Numbered from the stretch's first letter, positions 48,518 to 58,223 are shown. The stretch is 64,000 bases of DNA from Actinacidiphila rubida (GCF_900110255.1 NZ_FODD01000024.1:90769-154768); one strand, 5' to 3'. Notes: a model not told the origin generated them from the letters alone. A program made the numbers and translations.

Positions 48518-50058
48518 CGACCCAGCCGTTCACGCAGCCGCGCCGCACGTATCTGATCGGCAAGGCGCGGCCCAACGCGATCGTCGGCAAGAACCGGGAG
48601 ACCGGCGAGATCGCGCTGATCATCCTCGGGGCGGGGCTCGGCATGATGTCGGGCCTGCTGGTGCCGGTCCTGCTGCTGCGGATCGTCGGCCTGGTGGGCT
48701 GGCCGCTGCTGGCCCTGGCCGCGGTGTACATGCCGTACCGGCGCCGGACGTTCTACCGCTGGTTCGAGATCAACCGCTCCTACCGCCGGACGCTGCGCAC
48801 CGCCCCCGCCTACCGCTCGGCGGTGCAGGAGGCGGGCACGCGACTGGACGGGCGCGAGGTGGAGGTCGGTCCGCCGCCGGGCATCGGGCGGATCACGTGG
48901 CTGTCGGCGCCGTTCGGGCCGGACGAGATCGCGGTGCTGCTGCATGTGGACCGGCGCACGGTCACCGCGGCCATCGAGATCGAGGGCCCGGGGGTGGGCC
49001 TGCGCGACAGCGAGGACCAGGAGGCGCTGGTCGAGCGGTTCGGCACGCTGCTGAAGCACGTGGCCAACGGCGACGGCTTCGTGACGCGCCTGCAGATGCT
49101 GGCCCGCACCCTGCCGGCCGACCCGGACGCGCACGCCAAGGACGTCGCCCAGCGCGGCGACCCGGGCGCCGACCGGTGGCTGAAGGACTCCTACGACCAG
49201 TTGCAGTCGATGGTGTCGACGTCGTCGGAGCAGCACCGCGCGTACCTGGTGGCGTGCATGCACTTCACCCGTGAGCTGGCGGCCGAGGGCCACGCGCTGG
49301 CGCGGGCGACCGTCGGTCACGGGCACAAGGTCGACAAGGACTCGGGGCTGGCCGCGGTCATGGCGCGCGAGCTGAACGACATCTGCGCGCGGCTCGCGGA
49401 GGCCGACATCCGGGTGCGGCAGCCGCTGGGCCAGGCGCGGCTGTCGTCGCTGGTGCACTCGATGTACGACCCGGACCATCCGATCGACCACATCCAGGCG
49501 ATGTCCCGGCGCAACGCGTGGCCGGCCGAACTCGACGCCACGGAGCCGACGTTCCTGCAGGCCAAGACGCGCGAGTCGACGACCCGCGCGCCGTGGCACC
49601 ACTCGACGGCCTGGATCAAGGAGTGGCCGCTGACGCCGGTGGGCGTGAACTTCCTCGCGCCGCTGCTGGTGCACACCCCGGACGTGATCCGCACGGTGGC
49701 GGTGACCATGGACCTCGAGCCCACGGACGTGGCGATCGAGCGGATGCTGACGGAGAAGACCAACGACGACGCCGAGGCCAGCCGCGCGGCGAAGATGAAC
49801 CGGGTGGTCGACCCGCGGGACGTCGCGCAGCACGGCCGCGTCGACCAGCGCGGCGAGGACCTGGCGAGCGGCGCGGCCGGGGTGAACCTGGTCGGGTACA
49901 TCACGGTGTCGTCGCGTTCGCCGGAGAGTCTGGCGCGCGACAAGCGCACGATCCGCGCGTCGGCGGGCAAGTCGTATCTGAAGCTGGAATGGTGCGATCG
50001 GGAGCACCACCGGGCATTCGTCAACACGTTGCCGTTCGCGACCGGCATCCGCCGCTAG
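48514..50058 (+). CDS. SCO6880-family protein (VirB3 plus VirB4 N-domain-like)
   Basis: 514 residues. Residues 25-75 hold two helices (IALIILGAGLGMMSGLLVPV, LVGWPLLALAAVYM) followed by RRRTFYRWFEINRSYRR, as in PrgI/VirB3. The rest lacks a P-loop but resembles the N-terminal half of VirB4 (WLSAPFGPDEIAVLLHVDR, AMSRRNAWPAELDA, WPLTPVGVNFLAPLL). With the next gene it makes a split VirB3-VirB4. GTG 48514; coupled to the VirB6-like gene. Confidence 0.82.
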   Translation: MTTQPFTQPRRTYLIGKARPNAIVGKNRETGEIALIILGAGLGMMSGLLVPVLLLRIVGLVGWPLLALAAVYMPYRRRTFYRWFEINRSYRRTLRTAPAYRSAVQEAGTRLDGREVEVGPPPGIGRITWLSAPFGPDEIAVLLHVDRRTVTAAIEIEGPGVGLRDSEDQEALVERFGTLLKHVANGDGFVTRLQMLARTLPADPDAHAKDVAQRGDPGADRWLKDSYDQLQSMVSTSSEQHRAYLVACMHFTRELAAEGHALARATVGHGHKVDKDSGLAAVMARELNDICARLAEADIRVRQPLGQARLSSLVHSMYDPDHPIDHIQAMSRRNAWPAELDATEPTFLQAKTRESTTRAPWHHSTAWIKEWPLTPVGVNFLAPLLVHTPDVIRTVAVTMDLEPTDVAIERMLTEKTNDDAEASRAAKMNRVVDPRDVAQHGRVDQRGEDLASGAAGVNLVGYITVSSRSPESLARDKRTIRASAGKSYLKLEWCDREHHRAFVNTLPFATGIRR

Positions 50059-50075
50059 CCGAGGAGGCCACCGTC

Positions 50076-51497
50076 ATGCCCATGCTGGATCCTGTCGCAG
50101 CGGCCACGGACGCGTTCACCAGCTTCCTGTTCGGCCGTGTGGAGACCACCCGGCTGCCGGTCCGGACGTCCACCGGGCAGGCCCAGGCCGTGTACCTGCC
50201 GACGGCGGCGCCCGGCCTCGGCGACTCCGGGGTGATCATCGGCCGCGAGGTGTACTCGGGGAAGGGCTACATCTACGACCCGTTCCAGCTGTACGGCCAG
50301 CAGCTGCCGGCACCGCACTGGCTGGTGCTCGGCGAGTCCGGCAACGGCAAGTCGGCGCTGGAGAAGACCTACGTGCTGCGCCAACTGCGGTTCCGCGACC
50401 GGCAGGTGGTGGTGCTCGACGCGCAGGGCGAGGACGGCGTCGGCGAGTGGAACCTGATCGCGAAGGCGATGGGCCTCACGCCGATCCGGCTGGACCCGAT
50501 GGCCGCGCTCGACGGCGGCATCAAGCTCAACCCGCTGGACCCGGCGATCACCGTGACCGGGCAGCTGGCGCTGCTGCGCACCATCATCGAGGTCGCGATG
50601 GGCCGCGGCCTGGACGAGCGGTCCGGGTTCGCGCTGAAGGTCGCGCACGCCTACGTCGCCGAGACGGTGACGGACCGCCAGCCGATCCTCACCGACATCG
50701 TGGAGCGGCTGCGGCATCCGCTGGAGGAGTCCGCGGAGGCGATGAACGTCGAGCTGGAGGACGTGCGCGCCTGGGGACTGGACGTGGCGCTGGTGCTCGA
50801 CCGGCTGGTCGACGGCGACCTGCGCGGCATGTTCGACGGCCCGACGAGCGCGGGCATCGACCTGGACTCGCCGCTGATCGTCTTCGACCTGTCGCACATC
50901 GACCGGAACTCGATCGCGATGCCGATCCTGATGGCGATCGTCGGGGTGTGGCTGGAGCACACCTGGATCCGGCCGGACCGGGTCAAACGCATCTTCCTGG
51001 TGGAGGAGGCCTGGCACATCATCAACTCACCCTTCGTGGCACAGCTGTTCCAGCGGCTCCTGAAGTTCGGCCGGCGGCTCGGCCTGTCGTTCGTGGCGGT
51101 GGTGCACCACCTGTCGGACGTGGTGGACGGCGCCGCGGCCAAGGAGGCGGCCGCGATCCTCAAGATGGCCTCGACCCGCACGATCTACGCGCAGAAGGCC
51201 GACGAGGCCAGAGCCACCGGCCGGGTGCTGGGCCTGCCGCGCTGGGCGGTGGAGATCATCCCGACGCTGACGCCGGGCATCGCGGTGTGGGACGTCAACG
51301 GCAACGTGCAGGTGGTCAAGCATCTGATCACCGAGGCGGAGCGGCCGCTGGTGTTCACCGACCGGGCCATGACCCAGTCGTCCGCGGACCACGCCGCGGA
51401 CCTGGAGGCCGACGCGGAGGCCGAGGCCCGCGCCGAGGCGCACGCCGCGGCCCAGGTCGCGCAGGCGAAGCAAATGGCCGACGACGCGGTGGCGTGA
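50076..51497 (+). CDS. VirB4-like secretion ATPase
   Basis: 473 residues. Walker A G86-ESGNGKS93, Walker B FLVEEAWH (307-314), and a DAQGED motif after the first strand place it with VirB4/TraC AAA+ ATPases that energise type IV secretion. The N-terminal domain typical of VirB4 is missing here and supplied by the preceding gene. The C-terminus is a Glu/Ala coiled coil (AAD-LEADAEAEARAEAHAA). ATG 50076 with GAGGAGG. Confidence 0.88.
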   Translation: MPMLDPVAAATDAFTSFLFGRVETTRLPVRTSTGQAQAVYLPTAAPGLGDSGVIIGREVYSGKGYIYDPFQLYGQQLPAPHWLVLGESGNGKSALEKTYVLRQLRFRDRQVVVLDAQGEDGVGEWNLIAKAMGLTPIRLDPMAALDGGIKLNPLDPAITVTGQLALLRTIIEVAMGRGLDERSGFALKVAHAYVAETVTDRQPILTDIVERLRHPLEESAEAMNVELEDVRAWGLDVALVLDRLVDGDLRGMFDGPTSAGIDLDSPLIVFDLSHIDRNSIAMPILMAIVGVWLEHTWIRPDRVKRIFLVEEAWHIINSPFVAQLFQRLLKFGRRLGLSFVAVVHHLSDVVDGAAAKEAAAILKMASTRTIYAQKADEARATGRVLGLPRWAVEIIPTLTPGIAVWDVNGNVQVVKHLITEAERPLVFTDRAMTQSSADHAADLEADAEAEARAEAHAAAQVAQAKQMADDAVA

Positions 51498-51501
51498 GGT
51501 C

Positions 51502-53271
51502 ATGGCGGCGCGGAAGAAGGACGAGCCGGGAGGGCTGCCGGACGGCCTGATCGTCGGCGTCATCGCCTTCCTGCTGGGCGTGACGCTGCTGGTGTGGACG
51601 GCGACCGGCGTGGCGGGGCTGCTCGCGCACGGCTCCTGGCCTTCGGCCGTGCACTTCACCCGCACCCCGCGCGCGATGCGGTCGCTGGTCCAGCAGCCCC
51701 ACGACATGGCGGCCGCGTGGCCGGGCGCCCCGGCCGGCGAACTGTCCTCGTCGGGCCTGTTCTGGGGCGTGTTCGTCGCGCAGATCGTGCTGCTGCTCAC
51801 GGCGGCGATGTGGCTGCTGAACCGGATCGCGCGGCTGCGCGGCCACCGCCCGGCACGCCGGACGCGCGCACCGCGCCGGGCCCCGCAGGTCCGCGAGCTG
51901 GAGGAGGAGGAGGAGGAGGAGTCCGCGGCCGGCGCGGACTCCGCGCCGGTGCCGCGCCCCCGGGACGGCGTGCCGACCGCGAAGAACGGCGCGGGCCCCG
52001 GATACCCGGCGGGCTCCGCCGGTTCGGCCGACTCGAGCCTGGACGCCTGGTTCCGCACCGTCCCGCGGGCCACCGCGCCGGCCGCCCGCGACGACGCCCC
52101 CACGGCGCGGCTCGCGCCCCTCACGGACCGGCCCGCGGACGCGGCCGGCTTCGCCGGCACCGGCCCGGGCGGGCCCGGTGGGCCGGGAGGCGGCGCGGAG
52201 CACGTCGCCGCCGGCCACGCCGAGCGGCACGCAGCGGCCCTGGCCGACGGTGAAGTCACCCGCACCTACGCGCTGTTCGCGGCGCCGCGCGGCGACAAGG
52301 CCAAGCGGGTCGTGCAGCCCGCGGTGCTCGCCGCGGCCGGCCCGGTGGTGGTGACGACCGCGGACGCCGACACGTACCAGCAGACCGTGGGCAACCGCGC
52401 GAAGCTGGGCCCGGTCCACGTCTACGACCCGGGGCATCTGCTCGACGTGCCCGGGCGGTTGCGCTGGGCCCCGCACGACGGCTGCGAGCGCCCGGAGACC
52501 GCCCGGATACGGGCGGCGGCGCTGCTCGCGCCGCTGCGCACCGCCCGCGCGGACGAGGCGATCGTGCACGACACCGCGGCCACGCTGCTGCGCTGCTGGC
52601 TGCACGCGGCCGCGGTGGACGGCCAGCCGTTCCGGCAGATCCACCGCTGGGCCGCGGGCGGCGCGACGTCGGGCGACGCGGTGCGCATCCTGCGCACCGA
52701 CGCCGGCGCCGCGTCCGGCTGGAGCGGTGAGCTGGAGTCGGTGGTGCACGCGCACCCCGAACGCCGGGACGCCGCACAGGCGTTGATCCGCAGGGTCATG
52801 GCGCCGCTGAACGCCGTGCACTTCCGTGACGCGTGCAATCCCGGCCGGTCCGGTGGGCTCGACCTCGCATCCTTCACCGCCGAACGGGGAACGCTCTATG
52901 TAGTGGGCGAGCGGATCGAGGATCCGCGGTCCCGCCCGGGTGCGATGCCCCTGCTGACCGCACTCGTCTCGTGCGTGGTCGAGCACGGCCGGCACATGGC
53001 CGAAGGGTCATCCGCCGGTCGGCTCGACCCACCACTCACGTTCGTCCTGGACGACGTGGCCGCACTCGCCCCCGTGCCCGAGCTGCCCCGGCTGCTGTCC
53101 GGCGGGCACGCGGCCGGTCTGCCCGCGCTGGCGGTGCTGCGCTCGCCCGAGCAGGCGCTGGCCCGCTGGCAGGTCCCGCTGTGGCAGGACGCCGACGTGC
53201 GGCTGGCGCTGGGCGCCGAGACCGCCGCCACCCTCCCGCCGTCCGTCCCCGACGCGGTGCTGCTGCCCTGA
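51502..53271 (+). CDS. VirD4/TraM-like coupling protein with degenerate P-loop
   Basis: 589 residues. Two helices at about 14-38 and 90-112 (FWGVFVAQIVLLLTAAMWLL), an acidic/low-complexity linker, then a VirD4-like ATPase fold: PAVLAAAGPVVVTTADADT, VHVYDPGHLL and Walker B TFVLDDVAAL (513-522). The Walker A position reads AAPRGDKAK (about 260-268), without the GxxxxGK[ST] signature, so ATP hydrolysis is doubtful. ATG 51502. Last gene of the operon, followed by a terminator. Confidence 0.8.
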   Translation: MAARKKDEPGGLPDGLIVGVIAFLLGVTLLVWTATGVAGLLAHGSWPSAVHFTRTPRAMRSLVQQPHDMAAAWPGAPAGELSSSGLFWGVFVAQIVLLLTAAMWLLNRIARLRGHRPARRTRAPRRAPQVRELEEEEEEESAAGADSAPVPRPRDGVPTAKNGAGPGYPAGSAGSADSSLDAWFRTVPRATAPAARDDAPTARLAPLTDRPADAAGFAGTGPGGPGGPGGGAEHVAAGHAERHAAALADGEVTRTYALFAAPRGDKAKRVVQPAVLAAAGPVVVTTADADTYQQTVGNRAKLGPVHVYDPGHLLDVPGRLRWAPHDGCERPETARIRAAALLAPLRTARADEAIVHDTAATLLRCWLHAAAVDGQPFRQIHRWAAGGATSGDAVRILRTDAGAASGWSGELESVVHAHPERRDAAQALIRRVMAPLNAVHFRDACNPGRSGGLDLASFTAERGTLYVVGERIEDPRSRPGAMPLLTALVSCVVEHGRHMAEGSSAGRLDPPLTFVLDDVAALAPVPELPRLLSGGHAAGLPALAVLRSPEQALARWQVPLWQDADVRLALGAETAATLPPSVPDAVLLP

Positions 53272-53272
53272 C

Positions 53273-53311
53273 GTGCCGCCGTCGCGCCCGCCCGGGGGCG
53301 ACGGCCGGCAC
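53273..53311. terminator. Terminator between the secretion operon and lacI
   Basis: GTGCCGCCGTCGC (53273-53285) pairs with GCGACGGCCGGCAC (53298-53311) with one bulged base, a 13-bp stem right after the stop at 53271 and between convergent genes. Confidence 0.65.
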
Positions 53312-53324
53312 CGCGGCGCCGGGG

Positions 53325-54461
53325 TCAGCGGCGGGGCCGGGCCACCGAGTCGCGCAGCACCGTGTGGGTCCCCAGCACATGGCGCTTCTGGAGCGCGGCG
53401 CGCCCCGGCGACGCGGCGGCCTCGGCCAGCGCGAAGCGGACCGTCTCCCGGCCCAGCTCGTACGCCGGGATGTTGACGGTCGTCAGCGGCGGGTTGAGGT
53501 CCTGCGCGAGGGCGTCGTTGTTGTAGCCGACGACGGAGACGTCCTCAGGTGTGCGCAGCCCGTACTCGCGCATCGCCGCCATCGCGCCGGCCGCGGCCTG
53601 GTCGTCGCCGGCGAAGACCGCGGTGAAGTCGGGGCGGCCGTCGCAGTCGGCGAGGATCTGCCGCATCGCGTCGTAGCCGTGGGTGCGGCCGAGGCCGTAG
53701 CCCTGGACGCGCTCGGCGGACGGCGGCAGCCCGTGGTCGGCCAGCGCGCGCCGGTAGCCGGCGATGCGCGGCTCGACGGTGGAGTACCCGGGCATGACGC
53801 CCAGGTAGAGGATGTCGCGGTGCCCGAACGCCAGCAGATGGCTGACGGCCGCGTAGGCGCCGGCCTCGTTGTCGTACTCCACGACGAGCACGGGCGTGTC
53901 GGGGCCGGGCGCCGGCCGGCCGCACAGCACCAGCCGGGAGCCGGCGGCCGCCAGGCCGTGCGCGTACTCGGTCAGCCGGGCCCGGTAGCGCTCGTCCTCG
54001 ACGGCGCCGCCGACCAGCACCACGAACTCGGCGCGCTGCTCGCGCATCATCTGCACCAGCGCCAGTTCCCGTGCCTCGTCGCCGCCGTGGCTGCACACCA
54101 GGCACAGCCGGCCGCGGGCGGCCGCCTCCTGCTCCACGCCCTGCGCCACGTTGGCGTAGAACGGGCTGTCCACGGACATCACGATGACCGCGACGGTCCT
54201 GGGACCGGTGCCGGCCAGCGCGCGGGCCCGCCCGTCGATGACGTAGTCGAGGTCCTTGACGGCCCGCAGCACCTTCGCGCGGGCGGCCGCCGACGTCGGG
54301 TAGTTGCCGGCGAGCACGCGGGAGACGGTGGCCACCGAGACGCCCGCGCGGCCCGCGACGTCGCGGATGGTGACGCGGCGCGCAGCGGACTCCGGGCCCG
54401 TGCCCGGGCCTGTGCCGCCGGTCGCGCCCGGCCCTGGTGAAGTCTCCGCCATCCCCGCCAT
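53325..54461 (-). CDS. LacI-family regulator of the adjacent ABC importer
   Basis: 378 residues. HTH TIRDVAGRAGVSVATVSRVL near 28-47 and hinge ARALAGTGPRTVAVI; effector domain of the PBP type with FAGDDQAAAGAM and VVGYNNDALAQDLNPPLTT (quoted: VVGYNNDALAQDL). A ~27-residue Pro/Gly tail precedes the HTH. ATG 54461 chosen; ATG 54452 is possible. Last gene of the importer operon; the LacI-type palindromes at 58224 and 58366 are its probable targets. Confidence 0.85.
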   Translation of the reverse strand: MAGMAETSPGPGATGGTGPGTGPESAARRVTIRDVAGRAGVSVATVSRVLAGNYPTSAAARAKVLRAVKDLDYVIDGRARALAGTGPRTVAVIVMSVDSPFYANVAQGVEQEAAARGRLCLVCSHGGDEARELALVQMMREQRAEFVVLVGGAVEDERYRARLTEYAHGLAAAGSRLVLCGRPAPGPDTPVLVVEYDNEAGAYAAVSHLLAFGHRDILYLGVMPGYSTVEPRIAGYRRALADHGLPPSAERVQGYGLGRTHGYDAMRQILADCDGRPDFTAVFAGDDQAAAGAMAAMREYGLRTPEDVSVVGYNNDALAQDLNPPLTTVNIPAYELGRETVRFALAEAAASPGRAALQKRHVLGTHTVLRDSVARPRR

Positions 54462-54539
54462 CCGAAGGTTCCGTCCCCGCCCCCGCGCCGCCGCCCAGCG
54501 TAATGGGTGAGCCTGGGACCGGCGGCGCGGGTGCACCGG

Positions 54540-56189
54540 TCAGTGGCTGCTCGCGTACGCCTGCGCGTACTCCTCGGCGATCTTGTCCAGGCCCTGGCTG
54601 CGCATCTGCTTGAGGGCGTCGTCCCAGGCGCTCATCGGCTTGCGGCCGGCGACGACCGCGCCGATCGCGTCGGTGCGCAGGGTGTCGACGTTGGCGCCGA
54701 CACGGGTGTTGGTCTCGGACTGGAGGCCGAACCGCGGGTTGCGCACCAGCATCGGCGCGACCTTCGTCTGCCAGGCGTGGTTGCGCCGGACCGCGTCGGG
54801 GTTGCCCGGCAGGAACAGCACCTGCGGGCCGTCGCACAGGTACTTGATCGGCAGGTTGACGGTGTTCTCCACCTGCGCCAGCGCGGTGGGGATCGGCGAG
54901 CCCTGCGCGTCGCGGGTGAAGTGCGTGCCCTCGACACCGAAGTGCGTGAGCTCGTACTCCTTGGTGCCGAACGGCGCCGCCAGGTAGTCCAGCACCCGCA
55001 GGATCAGCTTGATCCGGTCGGGCGCGGCCTTCTTCAGCACGGTGTAGCCGAAGATCCCGCGCGCCCGGTCCATGCCGGCCTTGCCGCCGCCGGGCGGGGT
55101 GTAGGGGACCATCGCGTCGAGGGTGAACGCGCCCTTGATGCTGGGGATGCTGGTGCTCAGCGCGCCGAAGCCGTCGGGCATCGAGGCGACGGTGCCGTTG
55201 TAGAACATGGTCTTGCAGTCGACCGTGGAGGTGCCGAGCACATTCGGCTGGTACAGCCCGGCCTGCCGCAGCTTCGCCATGAACGCGATGGCGGCCCGGT
55301 ACTCGTCGGTGGTGTAGGCACTGACGAACTGCCCGCCGTCGATCTTCCACTCCTGCGGCGCCCCGAACGCGGTCGTGTGCACGTCGATGCCGAACAGCAG
55401 CGGCTGGGACGAGCCGAGACCGTACTTCCTGCCGCCGGTCGCGGCCTTGGCCACGGCCATGAAGTCGTCCGAGGTCCAGCCGTCCTTCATGCCGGCCGCG
55501 GCGAACACGTCGTTGTTGATCCACAGGCAGTTGCCGGGCGCCGAGCGCTGCACCGGCACCCCGTAGATCCGGCCGCCGATCCGGCCCATGTCCTGCCAGG
55601 CGTACGTCGGCAGGTTCGCCAGGTTCGGGTACGCCTTGATCGCGTCGCCGGACACGTACTCCGACAGGTCCGCGCACTTGGCGGCGACGAACTCCGCCTC
55701 GCGGGGCAGGACCATGCCGCCGCCGAGGTTGACGACGTCGGGGAGGTCGTCGCCGGCCATCATGGTGGCCATCTTCGTCATGTAGTCGGACGCGGGCACC
55801 ACCGTGAACTCGACGTTCACGCCCAGCGCCTCGTTGACCGCGGCCCAGAACCGGTTGGACGACGCGGGCTTGGGCGGGGTGCCGTAGGTGATGGCCATGA
55901 CCTTGATCGTCTGGCCGGTGCCGGGCTTGTCGTGGACGGCGCTCGCCAGGTTCTTCGGGTAGCTCAGGTAGCCCGGCTGGATGCCGTCGGCGGTGCCGGG
56001 CAGGTCGGGGGCGGGGCCGGAGAAGGGCACGTACGCCGGCCAGGGCGAGAGGGTCTTGCCGACGTTGCTGACGTCGTGCCTGGCGCCCGGCGACGAGCAG
56101 GCGGTCAGCAGCGACGGGGCGGTGACGGCGGCGCCACCTGCGGCGATCGAGCGCAGCAAGGTACGCCGCGAGAACGACGAGGTACTCAC
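54540..56189 (-). CDS. Sugar-binding lipoprotein of an LplA-type ABC importer
   Basis: 549 residues, long for the class as in LplA/YtcQ proteins that bind oligosaccharides. Tat motif SRRTLLR (7-13) and lipobox LTAC (Cys31). The extracellular domain includes FTVVPASDYMTKMATMMAGDDLPDVV (quoted: MMAGDDLPDVV) and a PBP-type hinge. GTG 56189 with AAAGGA. Second-last gene of the operon. Likely ligand a plant or uronic oligosaccharide, by family analogy only. Confidence 0.85.
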   Translation of the reverse strand: MSTSSFSRRTLLRSIAAGGAAVTAPSLLTACSSPGARHDVSNVGKTLSPWPAYVPFSGPAPDLPGTADGIQPGYLSYPKNLASAVHDKPGTGQTIKVMAITYGTPPKPASSNRFWAAVNEALGVNVEFTVVPASDYMTKMATMMAGDDLPDVVNLGGGMVLPREAEFVAAKCADLSEYVSGDAIKAYPNLANLPTYAWQDMGRIGGRIYGVPVQRSAPGNCLWINNDVFAAAGMKDGWTSDDFMAVAKAATGGRKYGLGSSQPLLFGIDVHTTAFGAPQEWKIDGGQFVSAYTTDEYRAAIAFMAKLRQAGLYQPNVLGTSTVDCKTMFYNGTVASMPDGFGALSTSIPSIKGAFTLDAMVPYTPPGGGKAGMDRARGIFGYTVLKKAAPDRIKLILRVLDYLAAPFGTKEYELTHFGVEGTHFTRDAQGSPIPTALAQVENTVNLPIKYLCDGPQVLFLPGNPDAVRRNHAWQTKVAPMLVRNPRFGLQSETNTRVGANVDTLRTDAIGAVVAGRKPMSAWDDALKQMRSQGLDKIAEEYAQAYASSH

Positions 56190-56217
56190 GGGGGTCCTTT
56201 CTCGGGAAGGTGTCGGC

Positions 56218-57111
56218 TCAGCTCTTGATGGCGCCGGTCAGCACGCCCTTGGTGAAGTACTTCTGCAGGAAGGGGTAGACGACGACGATCGGCACGGTCG
56301 CCACCACCAGCACCGCCATCTGGATCGTCTGCGGTGCGGCCACGGCGCCGGCGTCGCCCGCGCTGGTGTCCGCCAGCTGCGCACCCCCGATGACATACGT
56401 GCGCAGCACCTGTTGCAGCGGCCAGTGGTCGGAGTCGAGGTAGATCGAGGCGTAGAACCACGCGTTCCAGTAGCTGACGGCGTAGAACAGCCCCACGACG
56501 GCCAGCGCCGCCTTGGACAGCGGCAGCACGACCCGGCGCAGGATCAGCCACTCCCCCGCGCCGTCCAGCCGGGCCGCCTCGTACAGCTCCTCGGGCAGCG
56601 ACTGGAAGAAGCCGCGCAGCACCACGAGGTTGAACACGTTGATCAGGAACGGCGCGATCAGCGCCGTGTAGCTGTTGAGCATGTGCAGGCTCTTGACCAG
56701 CAGGAAGCTCGGGATCATGCCGGGCGGGAAGAGGAACGTGAACAGGATCAGCAGCAGCACCGGCCTCCCGCCGAACAGGTCGCGCCGGCTGAGCGCGTAG
56801 GCCAGGCCGATGGTGCACGCCAGGCTCGCCGCGGTGCCGACGACGGTGACGCCCGCGCTGACCCACAGCGCATGGCCGACGATCCCACCGTCGAAGATCT
56901 CCCGGTACGCGCGCAGCGTCGGATGCTCCGGCCACATCACCCACCCGCCGCCGCCGACGACGTCCTTGTTGGACGCGAACGACGTCGAGACGATGATCAG
57001 GAACGGCACCAGCACCAGCAGCACCGTCACGGCCAGGGCGACGCCCTTGGCGGCCTGCGTCAGCGGCTTCGGCTTCTCCATCCACACCGGCCGCCCACCG
57101 ACAGCAGTCAT
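56218..57111 (-). CDS. Carbohydrate ABC permease, MalG/YtcP type
   Basis: 297 residues, six helices; EAA loop EAARLDGAGEWLILRRVVLP near 190-209. FTFLFPPGMIPSFLL and the C-terminal FTKGVLTGAIKS are typical of LplC/YtcP partners. ATG 57111 with GGGGGAG. The cognate ATPase is not in the operon; a shared MsiK-type ATPase, usual in Streptomyces, is expected. Confidence 0.9.
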   Translation of the reverse strand: MTAVGGRPVWMEKPKPLTQAAKGVALAVTVLLVLVPFLIIVSTSFASNKDVVGGGGWVMWPEHPTLRAYREIFDGGIVGHALWVSAGVTVVGTAASLACTIGLAYALSRRDLFGGRPVLLLILFTFLFPPGMIPSFLLVKSLHMLNSYTALIAPFLINVFNLVVLRGFFQSLPEELYEAARLDGAGEWLILRRVVLPLSKAALAVVGLFYAVSYWNAWFYASIYLDSDHWPLQQVLRTYVIGGAQLADTSAGDAGAVAAPQTIQMAVLVVATVPIVVVYPFLQKYFTKGVLTGAIKS

Positions 57112-57199
57112 CGCGCTCCCCCGTTCGCTTCTCCGCCTGCTCGGCACCATTCCGCGGCTCTCGCCGTCACCTGCAGGCCGGCGGCCTCGCATGCGTCGC

Positions 57200-58189
57200 T
57201 CACCGGTAGACCCCCTGTTCACCCAGCCGGTGTGCCACCTTGTTCGCGGCGTAGACGAGGAGCGCGCCGACGACGCCCTTGAACAGGCCGGCCGCGGCGG
57301 CGTACCCGTAGTCGCCCTGGACCAGGCCGCGTTGCCAGACCAGCGTGTCGATGATCTCGGCGGCGTCGGGGCCGACGGACGCCCGCTGCAGCAGCATCTG
57401 CTCGAACCCGACGGACAGGATGTCGCCGAGCCGCATGATCAGCAGCAGCACGACGATCGGCCGGATCGCCGGCAGCGTGACGTGCCAGAACCTGCGCCAC
57501 GGGCCCGCGCCGTCGATCGCGGCGGCCTCGTACTGCTGCTCGTCGACCTGGGAGAGCGCGGCGAGGAAGATGATCGTGCCCCAGCCGCAGTCCTTCCAGA
57601 TCACCTGCGCGATCACCAGCGGCTTGAACGCGGTGGGGTTGCCGATGACGTCGACGGTGTGCAGGTGGGCGTCGCCGAGCACGGTGTTGAGCAGCCCGCT
57701 CTCGCCCAGGAGTTGCTGGAAGACCGCGACCACGATCACCCACGACAGGAAGTGCGGCAGGTACGCCACCGACTGCACGAACCGCCGTACCGAGTCCCGG
57801 GTCAGGCTGTGCAGCAGCATCGCCAGCGCGAGCGGCACGGGGAAGAAGAAGACCAGCTGCAGCAGCGCTATCCACAGGGTGTTGACGACCGCGTGCCAGA
57901 ACGCGTCGTCGCCGAGCACCTCCTGGAAGTTGGCCGTCCCCACCCACTGGCTGGCCCACAGCCCGTCGAAGGGCACGTAGTCCTTGAACGCGATGACGTT
58001 GCCGGCCATCACGCCGTAGTGGAACAGCACGAAGTACGCCACGCCGGGCGCCATCAGCAGCAGCAGGACCGCGTCCCTGCGCAACCGTTTGCGGCGTGAG
58101 CCGCGCGCCCCGCGGCCCGGGACATCGGGTTCACCGGACGCTCCGGCCGCACCCATACGGCCGGTGGCGTCCCGTTCGGCAATCGCCAT
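57200..58189 (-). CDS. Carbohydrate ABC permease, LplB type
   Basis: 329 residues. A basic lead (RGSRRKRLRRDA) and six helices; EAA loop YEAAAIDGAGPWRRFWHVTLP; the segment AFKDYVPFDGL and the end HRLGEQGVYR are typical of LplB. ATG 58189 with GAGGAGG. First gene of the importer operon, under the CTAAACCGGTTACT palindrome. Confidence 0.9.
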   Translation of the reverse strand: MAIAERDATGRMGAAGASGEPDVPGRGARGSRRKRLRRDAVLLLLMAPGVAYFVLFHYGVMAGNVIAFKDYVPFDGLWASQWVGTANFQEVLGDDAFWHAVVNTLWIALLQLVFFFPVPLALAMLLHSLTRDSVRRFVQSVAYLPHFLSWVIVVAVFQQLLGESGLLNTVLGDAHLHTVDVIGNPTAFKPLVIAQVIWKDCGWGTIIFLAALSQVDEQQYEAAAIDGAGPWRRFWHVTLPAIRPIVVLLLIMRLGDILSVGFEQMLLQRASVGPDAAEIIDTLVWQRGLVQGDYGYAAAAGLFKGVVGALLVYAANKVAHRLGEQGVYR

Positions 58190-58223
58190 CGCGTCCTCCT
58201 CGACGCTCAAGGTGGCACGGAAC

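Noticed and set aside
53325..58189. A missing ATPase gene in the sugar importer as a sign of decay
   Set aside because: Streptomyces sugar importers commonly share one MsiK-type ATPase encoded elsewhere, so absence is normal.
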